Source of the DNA: Achatina immaculata
Lineage: Eukaryota > Mollusca > Gastropoda > Stylommatophora > Achatinidae
Length of the DNA: 64,000 nt
Reading direction: 5' to 3'
Assembly (NCBI GenBank): GCA_009760885.1
Contig: CM019703.1
Coordinates: forward strand, 10,356,959-10,420,958
Shown: positions 20,701 to 33,722 of the stretch, piece by piece
How positions within the stretch are numbered: the stretch's first letter is position 1
Layout: the number at the start of each line of letters is the position of its first letter
Notes under the pieces: model-generated
Databases searched by the model: none
What the model saw: the letters and a program-made list of their open reading frames with translations, nothing else
What the model was told of the DNA's origin: nothing
Position numbers and translations under genes: made by a program

Positions 20701-21487
20701 AGCACTTGATGATGATATTGGTTAATAAGAAAAAGAGAAAAAAAAAGAGAAAGAGAGAACATTCTCTCTGTTCTGTGTGACAGCTGTTGAAGTCTGGATT
20801 TTGAGTGCAATTTACTTAAGAAAACTTAATTATACACTTAAACTGTTATGGTCTTGGCAAGCACAACTACAAATTCACATTTTTGCTTTGTCGATGATGC
20901 ATGTATTGTTAACTTGTAGTGATGTTAATGTGGAAAAAAAATAATGAAGCACCTAAAAGACTCGTTCTTTTCTACAGCTACTTAATTTTAATGGCAGGCA
21001 TGTATCAGGTATAGATCTTAGATAGGTGACTTAACAGCAGTTACTGAAATCTCAGAGGCTGGGTTTTTTTTTACTTCTTGCCAAAGTTTACGAGCCTGTT
21101 TGTTTTGCCAAATTTTGACCTGTGTTGCATTGTATTTTATTTTCTGAACGAAACCTTTCAAGTATCATTTTTATATATGTATTATAACAATCAGTTAAAT
21201 TATTACATTTTCAGAACATTTTGATCATGATGGTTATTATTTTAATGTGATCCCTTGATTCATATATAATTGTGAAAAGGCAATTCTGTGTACATGCCAG
21301 TTATTTTTTTTTATTTTATTTTTTTTGGTGTTTGAAACACGCAGTAAAATAATACAAAGAAAATGTCCTGTGTATGTCCGTTTATAAGGATGTGACTTGA
21401 TTAAAAAAAATTATTATTTAACCATTTTACTGATAATAGTTTCCAGGGATAAAAAAGAACTTATAACGCTAGTACTGTTAAATTTAT
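20701..21487. other. AT-rich intergenic sequence
   Basis: No ORF or repeat recognised. It could be distal 3' UTR. Confidence 0.4.
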
Positions 21488-21720
21488 GGAGCAGGGGAGT
21501 AGCACAGTAGTTAAAAGAGTCGGCATATCGGAGGGGCAAAAGAAAAAAGCAAATTCTAACCCAGGTTTCAATGTTCATTGCTTAGTCTAGCAGAAAATGA
21601 GTTCCTGACACTTGTGTTATGGAACAGGGGGTAACAAATCTGAGGATGGGTGTCATCTCACCTCTTGTGGCTGAGGAACAATGGTGACCTCGTAATACAT
21701 AAAGAGCACAGAATGTTCCA
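21488..21720 (+). repeat. Possible tRNA-derived SINE
   Basis: GGGGAGTAGCACAGTAGTTA looks like a tRNA A-box region, and AACCCAGGTTTCAATG some 50 nt later like a degraded B box. There is no CCA and no clear cloverleaf, so it is not a tRNA gene. Confidence 0.4.
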
Positions 21721-21778
21721 TGATTGAATGGTATATTGGTGGATATTTATGGTGTGCAAGTATGTTAAATATACACAG

Positions 21779-21931
21779 TGTCAGTCATTTGCTTGTCCCT
21801 TGCAGAACTTTGCCTCCCTAACAGCTCTCCTGTAGGGCTCTTGGTTGTAAGCAAGATGCCCTGCTGCAGATGCATCCATTTACAGATTATCAACGATGTC
21901 CTGCACCCATCTTCGCCTTGGACTTCCACAC
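21779..21931 (-). mobile_element. LINE 3' end (family B), short - copy
   Basis: It contains the reverse of the family B tail: TCAGTCATTTGC, CCCTTGCAGAACTTTGCCTC and the segment encoding LQMDASAA. It is truncated after about 150 bp. Confidence 0.8.
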
Positions 21932-22509
21932 AATGTACACTGAGGAAAAATTACAAGAAGTTGATGTTGTATTGAAGTACTGCTAACTTCCACAAGAGTG
22001 AAATAAGTAATGTAAAAATATTATTATCAAAAAAGACATCCATATTGGTAAAAGGATTAATAAGTTATTTCCCTTCCTTAAAATCAAAACTACTTAAAAA
22101 AAAATCCACCTCCCTCTCTATACACTTTACCTTTGATAATGTACACAGATATTATTTGTTGCTTTGTCATCCTTGTAAACCATTTGCACCAAAAAACTGT
22201 AAAGCAGGAAGATCTGGTTTGGCTTATGTCAATAAATGGGTCTGTTAAATTACTTAATGACAATTAATGGGTTGTTAAATTATTGCTAATTTTAACATCC
22301 CATCTTGAAGCCAAAGAAAATAAAAGTGAAAGTTAAAAGATTCCAGCATAACTTATTTTGTACTTTTAAAAACCTGATCTAGCTTTACATAAAAAAAAAA
22401 AAGAGAAACAGCAAGATAATTAACACTCAAGAACATATCAGATTGAGTTAACAGTCTGAAATTCAGCAACGAACTTATTAGGTTATAAAAATTCAATAAG
22501 CAGAGCTTT

Positions 22510-22815
22510 CAGTAGGAAAATGCAACCATAGCATTGACACAGAATAGCATTTTATTCTAATGCAACCATAACATTGACGCAGAATAGCACTATATTCTAA
22601 CACAGCCATAACACTGACATAGAATAGCATCATATTCTAACACATCCATAACACTGACATATAAATGTGCTATATTCTAACACATCCATAACACTGACAT
22701 AGAAAATGTGCTATATTCTAACAGCCATAACACTGACATAGAATAGCACTATATTCTAATACAGCCATAAAACTGCCATAGAGTAACACTATATTCTAAC
22801 ACAGCCATAACACTT
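22510..22815. repeat. ~40-bp minisatellite, ~8 copies
   Basis: The unit is built on CCATAACACTGACATAGAAT plus AGCACTATATTCTAACACAG. Confidence 0.9.
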
Positions 22816-23164
22816 ATTTGGGAGAACACATTCACAGCAATAAGAAGGATTAAAATGCTTTAGTTTGTGTAAGATGATTATAAAGATCTAAAATGAATGC
22901 AAACACAACAAATGAAAACAGCCTACAGTTATCAGACATGGTTCTTAGAATCAAGTATTTTTGCTTACCTTTAACATTGATGAGTGATGAAAGAGATAAG
23001 AATTTAAATATTGACCAAGAGCATGAGAGAACTTGTGGTGGACCATTTTAAAGGACCTAGCATTCTTGGCTTTTCTGAAAAAGGATCAAATACTGTATTG
23101 ACATAGTTAATCTGCTGTTATTTGTCATACTTCCTATTTAAGAAGATAGAAGCTATTCAGTACC

Positions 23165-24775
23165 AAAAGAAGGACTACTACTACTGCTGCTACTGCTACC
23201 ACTGATGCTTCTACTATTACTTATGCTACTACTACTACTTATGCTTATGCTACTACTACTACTTATGCTACTGCTACTACTACTTATGCTGCTACTACTA
23301 CAGCTACTTATGCTGCTGCTGCTACTTATGCTACTGCTACTACTAATGCTTATTATGCTACAACTACTTATGCTGCTACTACTACAGCTACTTATGCTGC
23401 TGCTGCTACTACTACTACTACTAATGCTGCTACTACTACAGCTACTTATGCTGCTGCTGCTACTACTACTACTACTAATGCTGCTACTACTACAGCTACT
23501 TATGCTGCTGCTGCTACTACTACTACTACTTATGCTGCTACTACTACAGCTACTTATGCTGCTGCTGCTACTACTACTACTACTAATGCTGCTACTACTA
23601 CAGCTACTTATGCTGCTGCTGCTACTACTACTACTACTAATGCTGCTACTACTACTTATGCTGCTGTTACTACTACTTATGCTGCTACTACTGCAGCTAC
23701 TTATGCTGCTACTGCTACTTATGCTACTACTTACTATTACAGCTACTTATACTACTACTACTACTTATGCTACTACTTACTATTACAGCTACTTATACTA
23801 CTACTACTACTTATGCTACTACTTACTATTACAGCTACTTATACTACTACTACTACTTATGCTACTACTACTACTACTTATGCTGCTACTGCTACTACTT
23901 ATGCTGCTACTACTACTACTTATGCTGCTACTACTACTACTTATGCTGCTACTGCTACAGAAATGTGGTTTATTAGAAGAATGTTGCGAATCCCCTGAAC
24001 AGCAAAAATAACTAATGAAGAATGTATGAGAAGAGCTGGAGAGACAAAAAATCTTGTCAAAAAGATAAGAGAGAGACAATGTACTTTCATAGTACATGCA
24101 ATGAGAAGAGGGGGCATTGAAAATATTATAACAACAGGAAAAATAGAAGGAAGATCAATAGGAAGACCAAGAGAAATAATACTGGACAGTCTGACAGGAT
24201 GGTGTGAGAGGAGATCACCAACTGAGCTTGATGGCCTGCATGAAGGATCGTTTACTCTGGAGAAGCATAATAGCCAACGCCAGTTGCATGGCACCTGATG
24301 ATGATGATACTACAGTTACTTATGCTGCTACTACTACAGCTACATATGCTGCTGTTACTACTGCAGCTACTTATGCTGCTACTACTATTACTACTACTAC
24401 TACTTATCCTACTAGTACTACTTATGCTGCTACTACTGCAGCTACTTATGGTACTATTACTACTACTACTTATACTGCTGTTATTAATATTACTGCTACA
24501 ACTATAGTATTACTTATGCTGCTGCTGTTACTGCTATTACTACTACTACTACTACTACTACAATTACAACTACTACTACTAAATACTACTACCACTGCTA
24601 CAAATGCTGCCACTGCTGCTACCACTACCACTACTGCTACTCCTTCTGTTACTACTGCTGCTTCTTCTACTGTTACCACTACTACAGATTATGTCACTAC
24701 TACTACTACAGCTATTAATTACTACTATTACTACTACTACTGCAGGTGCTGCTACTACTACTACTACTACTTTTT
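23165..24775. repeat. CTA/CTG-type trinucleotide array
   Basis: About 1.25 kb of ACT and GCT triplets with internal higher-order motifs (TATGCTGCTGCTGCTACTAC recurring every ~63 bp at 23430-23640), in two blocks (23165-23955, 24300-24775) around a LINE fragment. Poly-Leu, Thr and Tyr frames over it are artefacts. Confidence 0.95.
23955..24310 (+). mobile_element. LINE 3' end (family E) inside the trinucleotide array
   Basis: It encodes MWFIRRMLRIP, then a stop, ITNEECMRRAGE, RERQCTFIVHAMRRG and SLTGWCERRSPTEL. It ends in (GAT)4 that runs directly into ACT/GCT triplets. It is very similar to the copy at 3336-3800 and starts about 100 nt further 3', at the CAGAAATGTGG sequence. Confidence 0.88.
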
Positions 24776-24781
24776 TTTTGT

Positions 24782-25075
24782 TTCCCTGGAACTGCAAACT
24801 TGATTTTCTTTGCAGATGATGCAGTGAAGGTGTTGAAGCATAGCACTGGATTGGGAGCAGGTTACTGTGGCTATTTTTCCAGTCCCTGAGTGCAGCTGAA
24901 AAGTAAAGGGTGTGCAGTACTTCTTTAGCAGACTCCACCACCATGGGGACTGGTGATCCCTGCCCCATTACCCAGACTAGGCCTGTTACCGGGTGTACCA
25001 GCAGAGAGGCGGGACAGGGTCTTGGACAGCTACGGTTCACCAAACCAGACACAAGCATGTTGACTATAGGTCACT
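24782..25075 (+). repeat. Interspersed repeat family F, copy 3
   Basis: The best-preserved + copy: TTTCCCTGGAACTGCAAACT, TTCTTTGCAGATGATGCAGTG, TTTAGCAGACTCCACCACCA and ACCAGCAGAGAGGCGGGAC. It lies directly after the trinucleotide array. Confidence 0.85.
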
Positions 25076-25689
25076 TAACCAAGATTTTTTTATACAAGAC
25101 ATGAACTGCAGATATGGACAGTGAAATATTTACAAAAAAATACCAAAAGAAATAAGTCTTGTTTTCACATAAACATGGTGAGTCACTGAAGAAACTAGAG
25201 ACAATGAAGGTATAAAGCACTGAAGAAACTAGAGACAATGAAGGTATAAAGCACAACATTATACCCATAAAATGAAGTAACTAGGAGATCCTACGAAACA
25301 CATTTTGACCACTTCACTGGCAGCAGGCTTACAGAATGCCACGATCAGACATTCCCAGCATTCTTCCACTTTTACAACTCACATGGTCCAAAATAGATTG
25401 ATTAACTTGTGTACTGCATTTATACCATGTATTGCTTTGCGCTAGATAACTTTTTAGATAACTTTTTTGTGCATGTATGTGTGGGTATGTATAGTGAAGT
25501 CATTCAGACAAGTATTTGTTACGTCCCTAAGGTTTACAGTCGAGCAAATTAATTAATTTATCTGTTATTGTTTCCTTTCATAGGCTCCTTCCTACAGGCT
25601 GTTTTTTTTTTAGGGTTCATAAAGTTTTTTGTAGCTGGTTTAAGTGATAAAAAATAATTTATCATTTTACTTTTTATCATTATCTCAGC

Positions 25690-26255
25690 ACATGGTGTTT
25701 TCTTGGACTGGAAGACTTAGCAGCTAATGTTAACAGATTTTACTTAGCCACTATGAATTAACTTAGCAGCTAGTGTTAACAGATTTCACTTAGCAGCTAA
25801 TGTTGACAGATTCACTTAGCCATTAATGTTAACAGATATCAGTGACTAATGTTAACAGATATCAGTGACTAATGTTAACAGTTATCAATTATCCACTAAT
25901 GTTAACAGATAGCAGCAAATGTTAACAGATTTCACTTAGCCACTATGAATTAACTTAGCAACTAGTGTTAACAGATTTCACTTAGCAGCTAATGTTGACA
26001 GATTTTACTTAGCAGCTAATGTTGACAGATTTCACTTAGTCATTAATGTTAACATATATCAGTGACTAATGTTAACAGATATAAGCAACTAATGTTAACA
26101 TATTTCACTTATTTGCCAGTGTTAACAAATTTCACTTATCCACTAATGCTAATAGATTTTACTTAGCCACTAATGTTAACATAACTAATGCTAACATTAG
26201 TTAGCAACCAATATCTACAGATTTCCACTTAGCAACTAATGTTAGCAGATAACCA
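25690..26255. repeat. ~27-bp minisatellite
   Basis: About 20 imperfect units around ACTTAGCAGCTAATGTTAAC plus AGATTTC. Confidence 0.9.
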
Positions 26256-27640
26256 CTTTTAGCTAAGGAATTTGCTGCCTCATTTATAAACTTAAATGTA
26301 CAAATTCATAACTTTTCAACTGAACTGTTTTAATTTCCATGTTTGTCTGTTCATTCTTCAGTGTTTTATGTGGAAAAAAAAATCATGAATTTCCATTGTA
26401 ATACTTTCATTACAAAGATTTGATAGGTGTTCAGAGGCATGTATATTTTAGCGTCTATTTATAAAACATTTAAATCCTTGGGAGTTTTTCCTCCTTTTTT
26501 TTTTCACTCTTGTCTTTCACAGTCACACATACAACACATTGATATACACACATACACAATTTCTTTTAATGTAATAACTAATTCATTCACATAGAGGATA
26601 ACAAAGAAGTAGACAGTCAACATATTTCTTTCTTTTTTTTTAAATTATGTTTGCTTAATTATCAGTGGTAGCTTATATATGTGTATATAACAGTTGTGTA
26701 TGTTAATGTTAGATATATAACACAAGCATTTCATATCAGCACATGTATATTTGTGACAGAAAAGTTTGTATGCTGTGACAGTGCTGGGTGTTTGAAACAT
26801 TTTGTGACAGTGTTTAATTTGTGACTGTGGAAAAATTGTGTGCAGAACTGAAACGTTTTAGCATTATGTCTTCTTGTCAGTGTTTCTTGTGTCAAGTTTT
26901 ATAAATATGTGTCTCTTTGTTAGTGTTGCTTTGTTCCAAAGTACTTTTGTTTCTATATGCAGAATGTTGAGAGCAAAGTGTTGAGAGCAGTGTTGCATAT
27001 TAACAGTGCTGCATTTTATAATTATGTATGTTAGTATTCAGCTTCTTATATAACTGGGCTGCAAGTTAAATGTATGCTTTTGTGCAACATATAGTTGTTA
27101 TACTTTATATGTTAATGATATATGCTTGAATGTTATATATTATAGCATTATAACCTAATGTGCAGTTGGATTGATGTGTAATATACTGCATATCATATAT
27201 GAAGGACTTGATATTCTGATATTTTTTTTTTGTGTGTAAATATTGATGGACTTATCTTTGAAAAAAAGTCTAACTATTTATTATAAAATTTAATAATCAG
27301 TCTCGAACACTCCTGGTGCTTCATCTTTTTGGCCTTATTACGAATTTAGACCAGGCATCTAGTCATAATGCGTGTTTGCCTGCATCTACTTAATATGCCT
27401 TAATAATGGTTCCTTTATGGCCCAAGTTATTTTTATTTGGATTTCTGTGTATGAGAACTGTATATGGAACATTTGAATGTTGTGTGATAGAGTCTGTTGT
27501 GATGGGTAATTATGTTGTGGAGAGAAGGGCAGCTGTAGAGGGTAGTATTGAAGGTTGCCAATAGATTACATTTTGTTGGGAAGTGTGACCAAAAGCCTCA
27601 TGTTTTGTATGTGATTTATGTGTTTTTATTTGGGTTTTGG
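26256..27640. other. AT-rich intergenic sequence
   Basis: No coding potential or known repeat seen. Confidence 0.5.
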
Positions 27641-27855
27641 TTTTTTTTTTTTTTTTGGATAAGAAATAGGGTTTTTTTTTTGTTAAGAAAATGTGTGGGT
27701 TTTGTTAAGAAAATGTGTGGGTTTTATTAAGAAAATGTGTGGGTTTTGTTAAGAAAATGTGTGGGTTTTGTTAAGAAATGTGTGGGTTTTGTTAAGAAAT
27801 GTGCAGGTTTTGTTTAGAAATGTGTGGATTTTGTTAAAAATTCTGTAGGGTTTGT
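27641..27855. repeat. 22-bp minisatellite
   Basis: Eight or more units of GTTAAGAAAATGTGTGGGTT with decaying right-hand copies. Confidence 0.88.
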
Positions 27856-28954
27856 TAAGGTGTGTTAATTTTGTAGGAATTTTTTTTTTCAGGAGTAACC
27901 ATTTGGTTGTTATTTTGCTAATCATGTAATTTAGATTATTAATATCGTCATTAATGTTATGGGACATCTATACTTCTAATTTTAGACTGACTTATTAAAG
28001 ATAGCAGAATCTAAAGATAACTTCTGAATTAATTTTTGTTTGTTTGAAGCAGTTTTTTGTCACTTTTTTTTTTCAAAGGTAATTTTTAGTGGCAGATTTT
28101 TTTTTTTTTTCCTGGTAACAATTTTAGTAACAGAATGTTTTTTTTTTGTAGCAATTTTTAGTGTCAGAAATGATTAGAGCCCACAAACTTACATAAATGA
28201 GCACATTATACAGTTCTTTTACTGAAAACACAGTGTATGAAGCTTAATTTCTTAACAGAGTTTTCATGCATTTTTTTCAAGATTTCTGAAGTAAAGATAT
28301 GATTTTACTATAGACGGAGGACATATACTCTTCTTTTGTTTTTTTTTGCAAGAAAAAAACCATTAAGTGTATGCGGAGCTTTTCAGTAAACTTTTCTTTG
28401 GTTTCTAGTACTGTATATTAATATCTTTTCATGCACTGGCCATCATGCATTTGCATATTTTGTGACCACTGACATTTCTGGATTAGTTTTGTTTTCCTGG
28501 CTCGGTGAAGAGTTGGAAAGTGCAGTGCATTAATTATGTCTTACATACTGCTCTGTAACATAAGCTTGATGTGAAAATGGAGCTCTTTACGAGCCTCTTT
28601 TATTGTGCAAGAAGTTTACTGTTACTCGATTTTCAGAAGGAGAATATAACTTGTTCAAGTAAAATTGTTACCTTAATTAATGTGCATAAAGATATTGCTT
28701 TAAAAAAAGTGGAGTTGAATGAGGGTCTGATATTTTGCTTGTAATTTCTCACAGTGTGTGCACATCGTTTTGTCACGGTTTTGATCTGAGCTTCTCTGCT
28801 CTACATTAGTGGCATCTTCATAATTAAGGGTTGCATATCTTCTGCAGGAGTAGCATCATCATCATGATCCATTTGATTCTGTTGTATGTGTGTGGCCAGA
28901 AATGAAAGGGTTTATTTTTTTATATTTTGTTCGCATTTGAGGTATTAAGATTTT

Positions 28955-29130
28955 GATATCACAGGAATTAGCAGTTAGATATATTGATATCACAGGAAGT
29001 AGCAGTTAGATATATTAAGATATTGATATCACAGGAACTAACAGTTAGATGTATTAAGATATTGATATCACGGGGAATTGCCAGCTATATGTACTCATAT
29101 TAAGTATATTGAAATCACGAAAAAATCTAG
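28955..29130. repeat. ~37-bp minisatellite, 4 decaying copies
   Basis: The unit contains GATATTGATATCACAGGAA and AGCAGTTAGATATATTAA. Each unit carries the palindrome GATATC. Confidence 0.75.
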
Positions 29131-31680
29131 CACTTAAATACACAAAGATATTAAGAGGACAGAAAACTGGCAGTTAAATATTTCTATGACAGTTTGGCTC
29201 CTCCACCCCTTGTTGGTAGATGGGCTTGACTGGAGCGAGGAACTTTGAGAAAACCAAATTCTGAACTATTTCCACTTTTAGGCGAAGGCAGGGGAGAATT
29301 CATCAGCTCCCATCGCTAACTAAATTTAAGTTTCACATTTGTGAACTAGTTAATTTATGACTCGTGTGACCTGCTTAATTTGACCAGTTTCAGCTGGGAT
29401 AATCTCAGCAGTAATTCGGCTGCCTCAACAGAGTTAACTTTTATATTATCGCAGCTCTCAACAAATGCTGGCTGCGAGCTCATCAATTTTCTTGATGTCA
29501 CCATCACCATCTGCACAGATGCTGGCTATGATCTTGCCATCATTATATTAACTAACAATACCTTCATGTCATTTTTTTTTTCTTTTTTCTCTATTGCTGC
29601 CATTTATCAGGCATCATCAAATTATTGTTCTTCCCATCATTTTCATGTATTAGCCATCATCAAATTATTGTTATTCCCATTACTTTCATGTATTAGCCAT
29701 CATCAAAGCACCTATTTTTAAAAAAATATATATTATGCTTTCCTTCGCAAAAACCAGAATTTTCATTATTCTCTTGGTATTTTTTTTTTGCCTGACTTTA
29801 TGCGTTTAAAAACAGAATTCAAAACCTGTAATTTAGTCAGTAAAATAAGGAGAGTAAAACCAGCGTGTTTGTTGTTATTATAACCCTCATTTACTGATCT
29901 TTATTAGGTATCATAAAAATCTTGACAGTATCTCAATCACAGGGGAGGTAAACATGGAGAGACTGAACTTTTCAATGCAAACATAGTTGTTGTGGACAGA
30001 ATAAACCAATGAAAAACATTAGTTAAAAAAATAGATATCAGAGAAACTATCTAGTTTTTTTTTTTTTAGAACTTGACATCCCCCTGCTTAAACTGCCTTA
30101 AAATGCAGAAAAGTCTGTTTTTTTATTATTGCTATTGTTATTATTTAACCCAAGAAGTAATCCTGTCAAAAAGGATGGGAGAATAAATAGAAATATTATT
30201 TTTAATTCAATTATCAGTTGTCTCTTGTCTCAGTTAAATGTTTATCATCACCATACCATAGCATAAACCATATCTGAATTTTCTGTCTGGCCAAAAACAA
30301 AAGATACTCCCACACTCGCACACACATGCATGCACACACACACATCCCATGTTACCACACAAGTGATTATTACTACTAAAAATCTCATGACATATTTTTT
30401 TTTTTTTTGGTTAGATATTTCTTACCAAAGCACCAGTACTTTAGTGTGAAGTTAAACTTAGGAAATGAAAGAGAGAAATGGTCTGTGTGCACTCACACAC
30501 ATTCACTCACACACACATAAACACATCCAGCCACACTTGTATTCTCACCTAGTAACAAAAAAATTTCCAGTCTTAGATTATTATTATTATTATTGCTGTA
30601 ATTTCAGAACTTCATGCAGAGGCTGAATTTTGCTGGAAGAATGCTTGCCTACATATTGTATGCTTCTTTCTTTTGTGGGTTTTTTTCATATTTTTTTTTA
30701 GATCTTCTTTAAAAAAAAAACCATGCGATTCAAAATGAATGTTTTATGTTGTGGTTTTAATTGATCAAAACATATTTATATGTGAGTTGCTTGATAGTTT
30801 CATGGATTTTATAATGTATGAGGTAACATACATGTATGTGTGATATACACAAACAAATTAAGCCAGAAATTCTACCCTGGAAATCAGCATTGTGATTGTA
30901 ATATATGCATTTCTCGCTATATGAATGCTAGCATTGGGTGTATGTACATACAATTACGTATAAAAGTACATATGTGATCATTACAGTTATATGGATATGT
31001 TATAATGGTTTGTTTGTTTTTTGTTTTTTTTTTAATAAAGATTGAAGCAAATTTTAGTCAGTAGCACATTAAAAATTTTAGTTTGTAGCACATTAAAAAA
31101 AATGTAACATCTGGTTTTCGTTCTCATCAGGATATTTTTTTTTTCAACAATTCAAATTTTTATTTCTTCACTTTAAGAATTTATTTCCTTTCTTTCACCT
31201 TCATTTTTGTTGTCATCTGATAAGACAGAAGCGGAAGAATTACCATGTATTGTAATGAGAAGGCCTGCAGTTACGGTTTTTTTCTTTAAAATGATAACAC
31301 ATATAAAACATACATATAAGTTAGGGAACAGATTATATACTGCAGAAATGGATCTAAATGTATAGGGTGTAAGATTTCTTCAGAAATATAGTTATCTTTC
31401 ACAGAGAAGGTGAGGAAAAGAGAGACTGCGGGGAGAGCTGACAAAAATAAGACAGGCCATGATGTATTATTAATCCATATTGTGTAAAAATGTCTTGTGT
31501 GAAAAGTGTATTATATATTTCAAAGCTAGTGACTGCATTGTGGCATATAACTTATGTTAATACTATATTTTTTGTGTGGATAATCATAATGTTGCTCATA
31601 TCTAACAAAGTTTTCACAAATAAACACTTGGATTGTCAGTGATTGTGCTAAACGGATGATTTGTTTGTTGCTTCTTTGTG
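29131..31680. other. AT-rich intergenic sequence
   Basis: No gene seen. Short (CA)n runs lie at about 30310-30350 and 30490-30525, and a two-copy CATCATCAAATTATTGTT repeat at 29625-29705. Confidence 0.5.
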
Positions 31681-31960
31681 TGTGTGTGTTTTTTTTTTGG
31701 GGGGGGGGGGTGGTGGGGAGGGGGTCCTGGGATGCTCTCGTTGATATTCTTTAAGAAGAAGGATTTCAATGTGTTGAAATATAAAAATTTAGCCTTTTTG
31801 TTTGTTTGTTTGTTTGTTTGTTTGTTTTACTTTCTTTAAAATATGTTCAGTTTTTCAAGTCGTTTGTTTGTTCTGGTTTCAAATGAGCAATTGACTTGAC
31901 AGCCCTAGTTAACTGTTTAAAGGAAAGGAGGGGGGGCCCTCTTTTGGGGGGGGGGAGTAG
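31681..31960. repeat. Homopolymer and simple-repeat cluster
   Basis: (TG)n, then T9 and G11 with further G runs, (TTTG)n at about 31800-31825, and two more G tracts at 31930-31970. Could form G-quadruplexes. Confidence 0.7.
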
Positions 31961-32089
31961 GGGAGGGAGATAAACGGCTGTTCGACAGAAAATACACACA
32001 ACAGCAGTGCTCAATCCTTGTCTGTTGGTAAACGTACGTTGTACAGACATTTTTTCTTGCTTGAAACAAATGGTAGCTTATTCTACAAG

Positions 32090-32765
32090 GAAAGAGAGAG
32101 AGAGAGAGATAGACGTGCAGATATACAGAGAGAGAGAAAGACGGAGAGAGACATGCAGATATACAGAGAGAGAGAGAAAGACAGACAGACGAGAGATGTG
32201 CATACACAGAGAGAGAGACAGACAGAGATATACAGACATACAGAGAGAGAGAGAGAGAGAAAGACAGACAGAGAGAGATGTACAGACATACAGAGAGAGA
32301 GAAAGACAGAGAGAGAGAGATGTGCATACACAGAGAGATATGTGCATACACAGAGAGAGATGTGCAGACATACAGAGAGAGAGAAAGACACAGAGATGTG
32401 CATACACAGAGAGAGAGACAGAGAGAGATGTGCAGACATACACAGAGAGAGAGAAAGACAGACAGAGAGAGATGTGCATACACAGAGAGAGAGAGATGTG
32501 CAGACACAGAGAGAGAGAGAGAAAGACAGACAGAGAGAGATGTGCTTACAGAGAGAGAGAGACAGAGAGAGATGTGCAGGCATACACAGAGAGAGAAAGA
32601 CAGACAGAGAGACATGTGCAGACATACAGTGGGAGAGACAGACAGAGATGTGCAGACATACAGAGAGAGAGAAGGAAAGACAGAGAGAGAGAGAGAAAGA
32701 CAGAGAGAAATATGCAGACATATAGAGAAAGATGTGCAGACATACAGAGGGAGAGAGAGAAAGAG
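32090..32765. repeat. GA-rich tandem array with GTGCAKACATACA spacer
   Basis: (GA)n blocks alternate with AGATGTGCATACACA or AGATGTGCAGACATACA spacers every ~40-60 bp. Long Arg/Glu frames on + and Ser/Leu/Cys frames on - are artefacts. Confidence 0.92.
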
Positions 32766-33296
32766 AATGAGCGCACGCACAACAAACATTCAAACACTTT
32801 AGGGTTTTCCATGAAAAAAATACGAGTCTATTTTCAGATTCTATGACAGTTTAAAATTCCAAATTCCAAACGACGGAACAAATACAAATATGCTGTTTTC
32901 TTTCTCCTTTCTCTTCCTCCTCTTTCCGAAATGCCCCCCCCCCCCAACCGGTTCCTAATTATACATATGGACGATGACACTGTAAGAGGGATTGCTCGTT
33001 CTAGCAGGGAGCTTTGGGCTGACTGTCTCAGGTATGTTTATCCCTTTTAAATCTTTAGTGTTCTGCTTTTCACAGGTCTCACTCACTCGCTCACTCACTC
33101 ACTGTACATTTTCGCCAGTGAGTACCAGCTAACCTAGTTCGCTGCAGGTAGTCTTTTGGACCATCCGAACCCGACATGAAAACACAAACCAGCAACAAGA
33201 ATCGGGCAGGAAGTTGCTGTGATAAAGGCAACCAACTGATCGTGCTGGTCAACAAAACGGAGACAGTGGATATGTTACTTCCACCTGCAAGGCTGG
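32766..33296. other. Intergenic sequence
   Basis: Unique sequence with a 14-C run at about 32934-32946 and (TCAC)n at about 33078-33105. No gene seen. Confidence 0.5.
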
Positions 33297-33558
33297 CTAG
33301 TAAAGAGGATTAAACAGAGAAAACTGAAATATTTTGGGCACTTTAAACGTCATGAGAATTTATAGAAGACCACCTTAGAAGGGTACATAATAGGGAAAAG
33401 AAAGAGAGGAAGACCAACACAAAGATGGCCGCAAGACATCGTTGATAATCTGCAAATGGATGCGCCAGCAGCAGGGCATCTTGCTCACAACCGAGAGGCC
33501 TACAGGAATGCTGTTAGGGATGCAAAGTTCCGCAAGGAACAAGCAAATGACTGACTTT
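33297..33558 (+). mobile_element. LINE 3' end (family B), + copy
   Basis: It contains RLVKRIKQRKLKYFGHFK, MGKRKRGRPTQRW, LQMDAPAAGHLAHN and REAYRNAV-type codons, ending CAAATGACTGAC. It has a frame break (TTTATAGAAG) and is 5'-truncated. Confidence 0.82.
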
Positions 33559-33609
33559 TTGAAGTGACTTGCTTCGTTCAGCATTTGTCCAGCGTTAGCA
33601 GTAAAGTGT

Positions 33610-33722
33610 ATTTGAATGTTTGTAGTAAGTCCTTTGCAGTCTATGTCTTCGAATGTCTGTAGTAAGTCCTTTGCAGTCTATGTCTTCGAATGTCTGTAGT
33701 AAGTCCTTTGCAGTCTACGTCT
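33610..33722. repeat. 37-bp tandem repeat, 3 copies, at the F-box 3' end
   Basis: The unit is GAATGTCTGTAGTAAGTCCT plus TTGCAGTCTATGTCTTC. The last copy overlaps the final codons and stop of exon 4. Confidence 0.88.

Noticed and set aside
21488..21720. Possible functional tRNA gene
   Set aside because: The B-box is degraded and no cloverleaf can be drawn; better explained as a SINE head.
23205..24011. 268-codon poly-Leu/Met ORF
   Set aside because: Low-complexity translation of a CTA/CTG triplet array.
31917..32846. ORFs up to 290 codons on both strands (Arg/Glu-rich and Ser/Leu/Cys-rich)
   Set aside because: They lie entirely in the GA-rich array and mirror each other.
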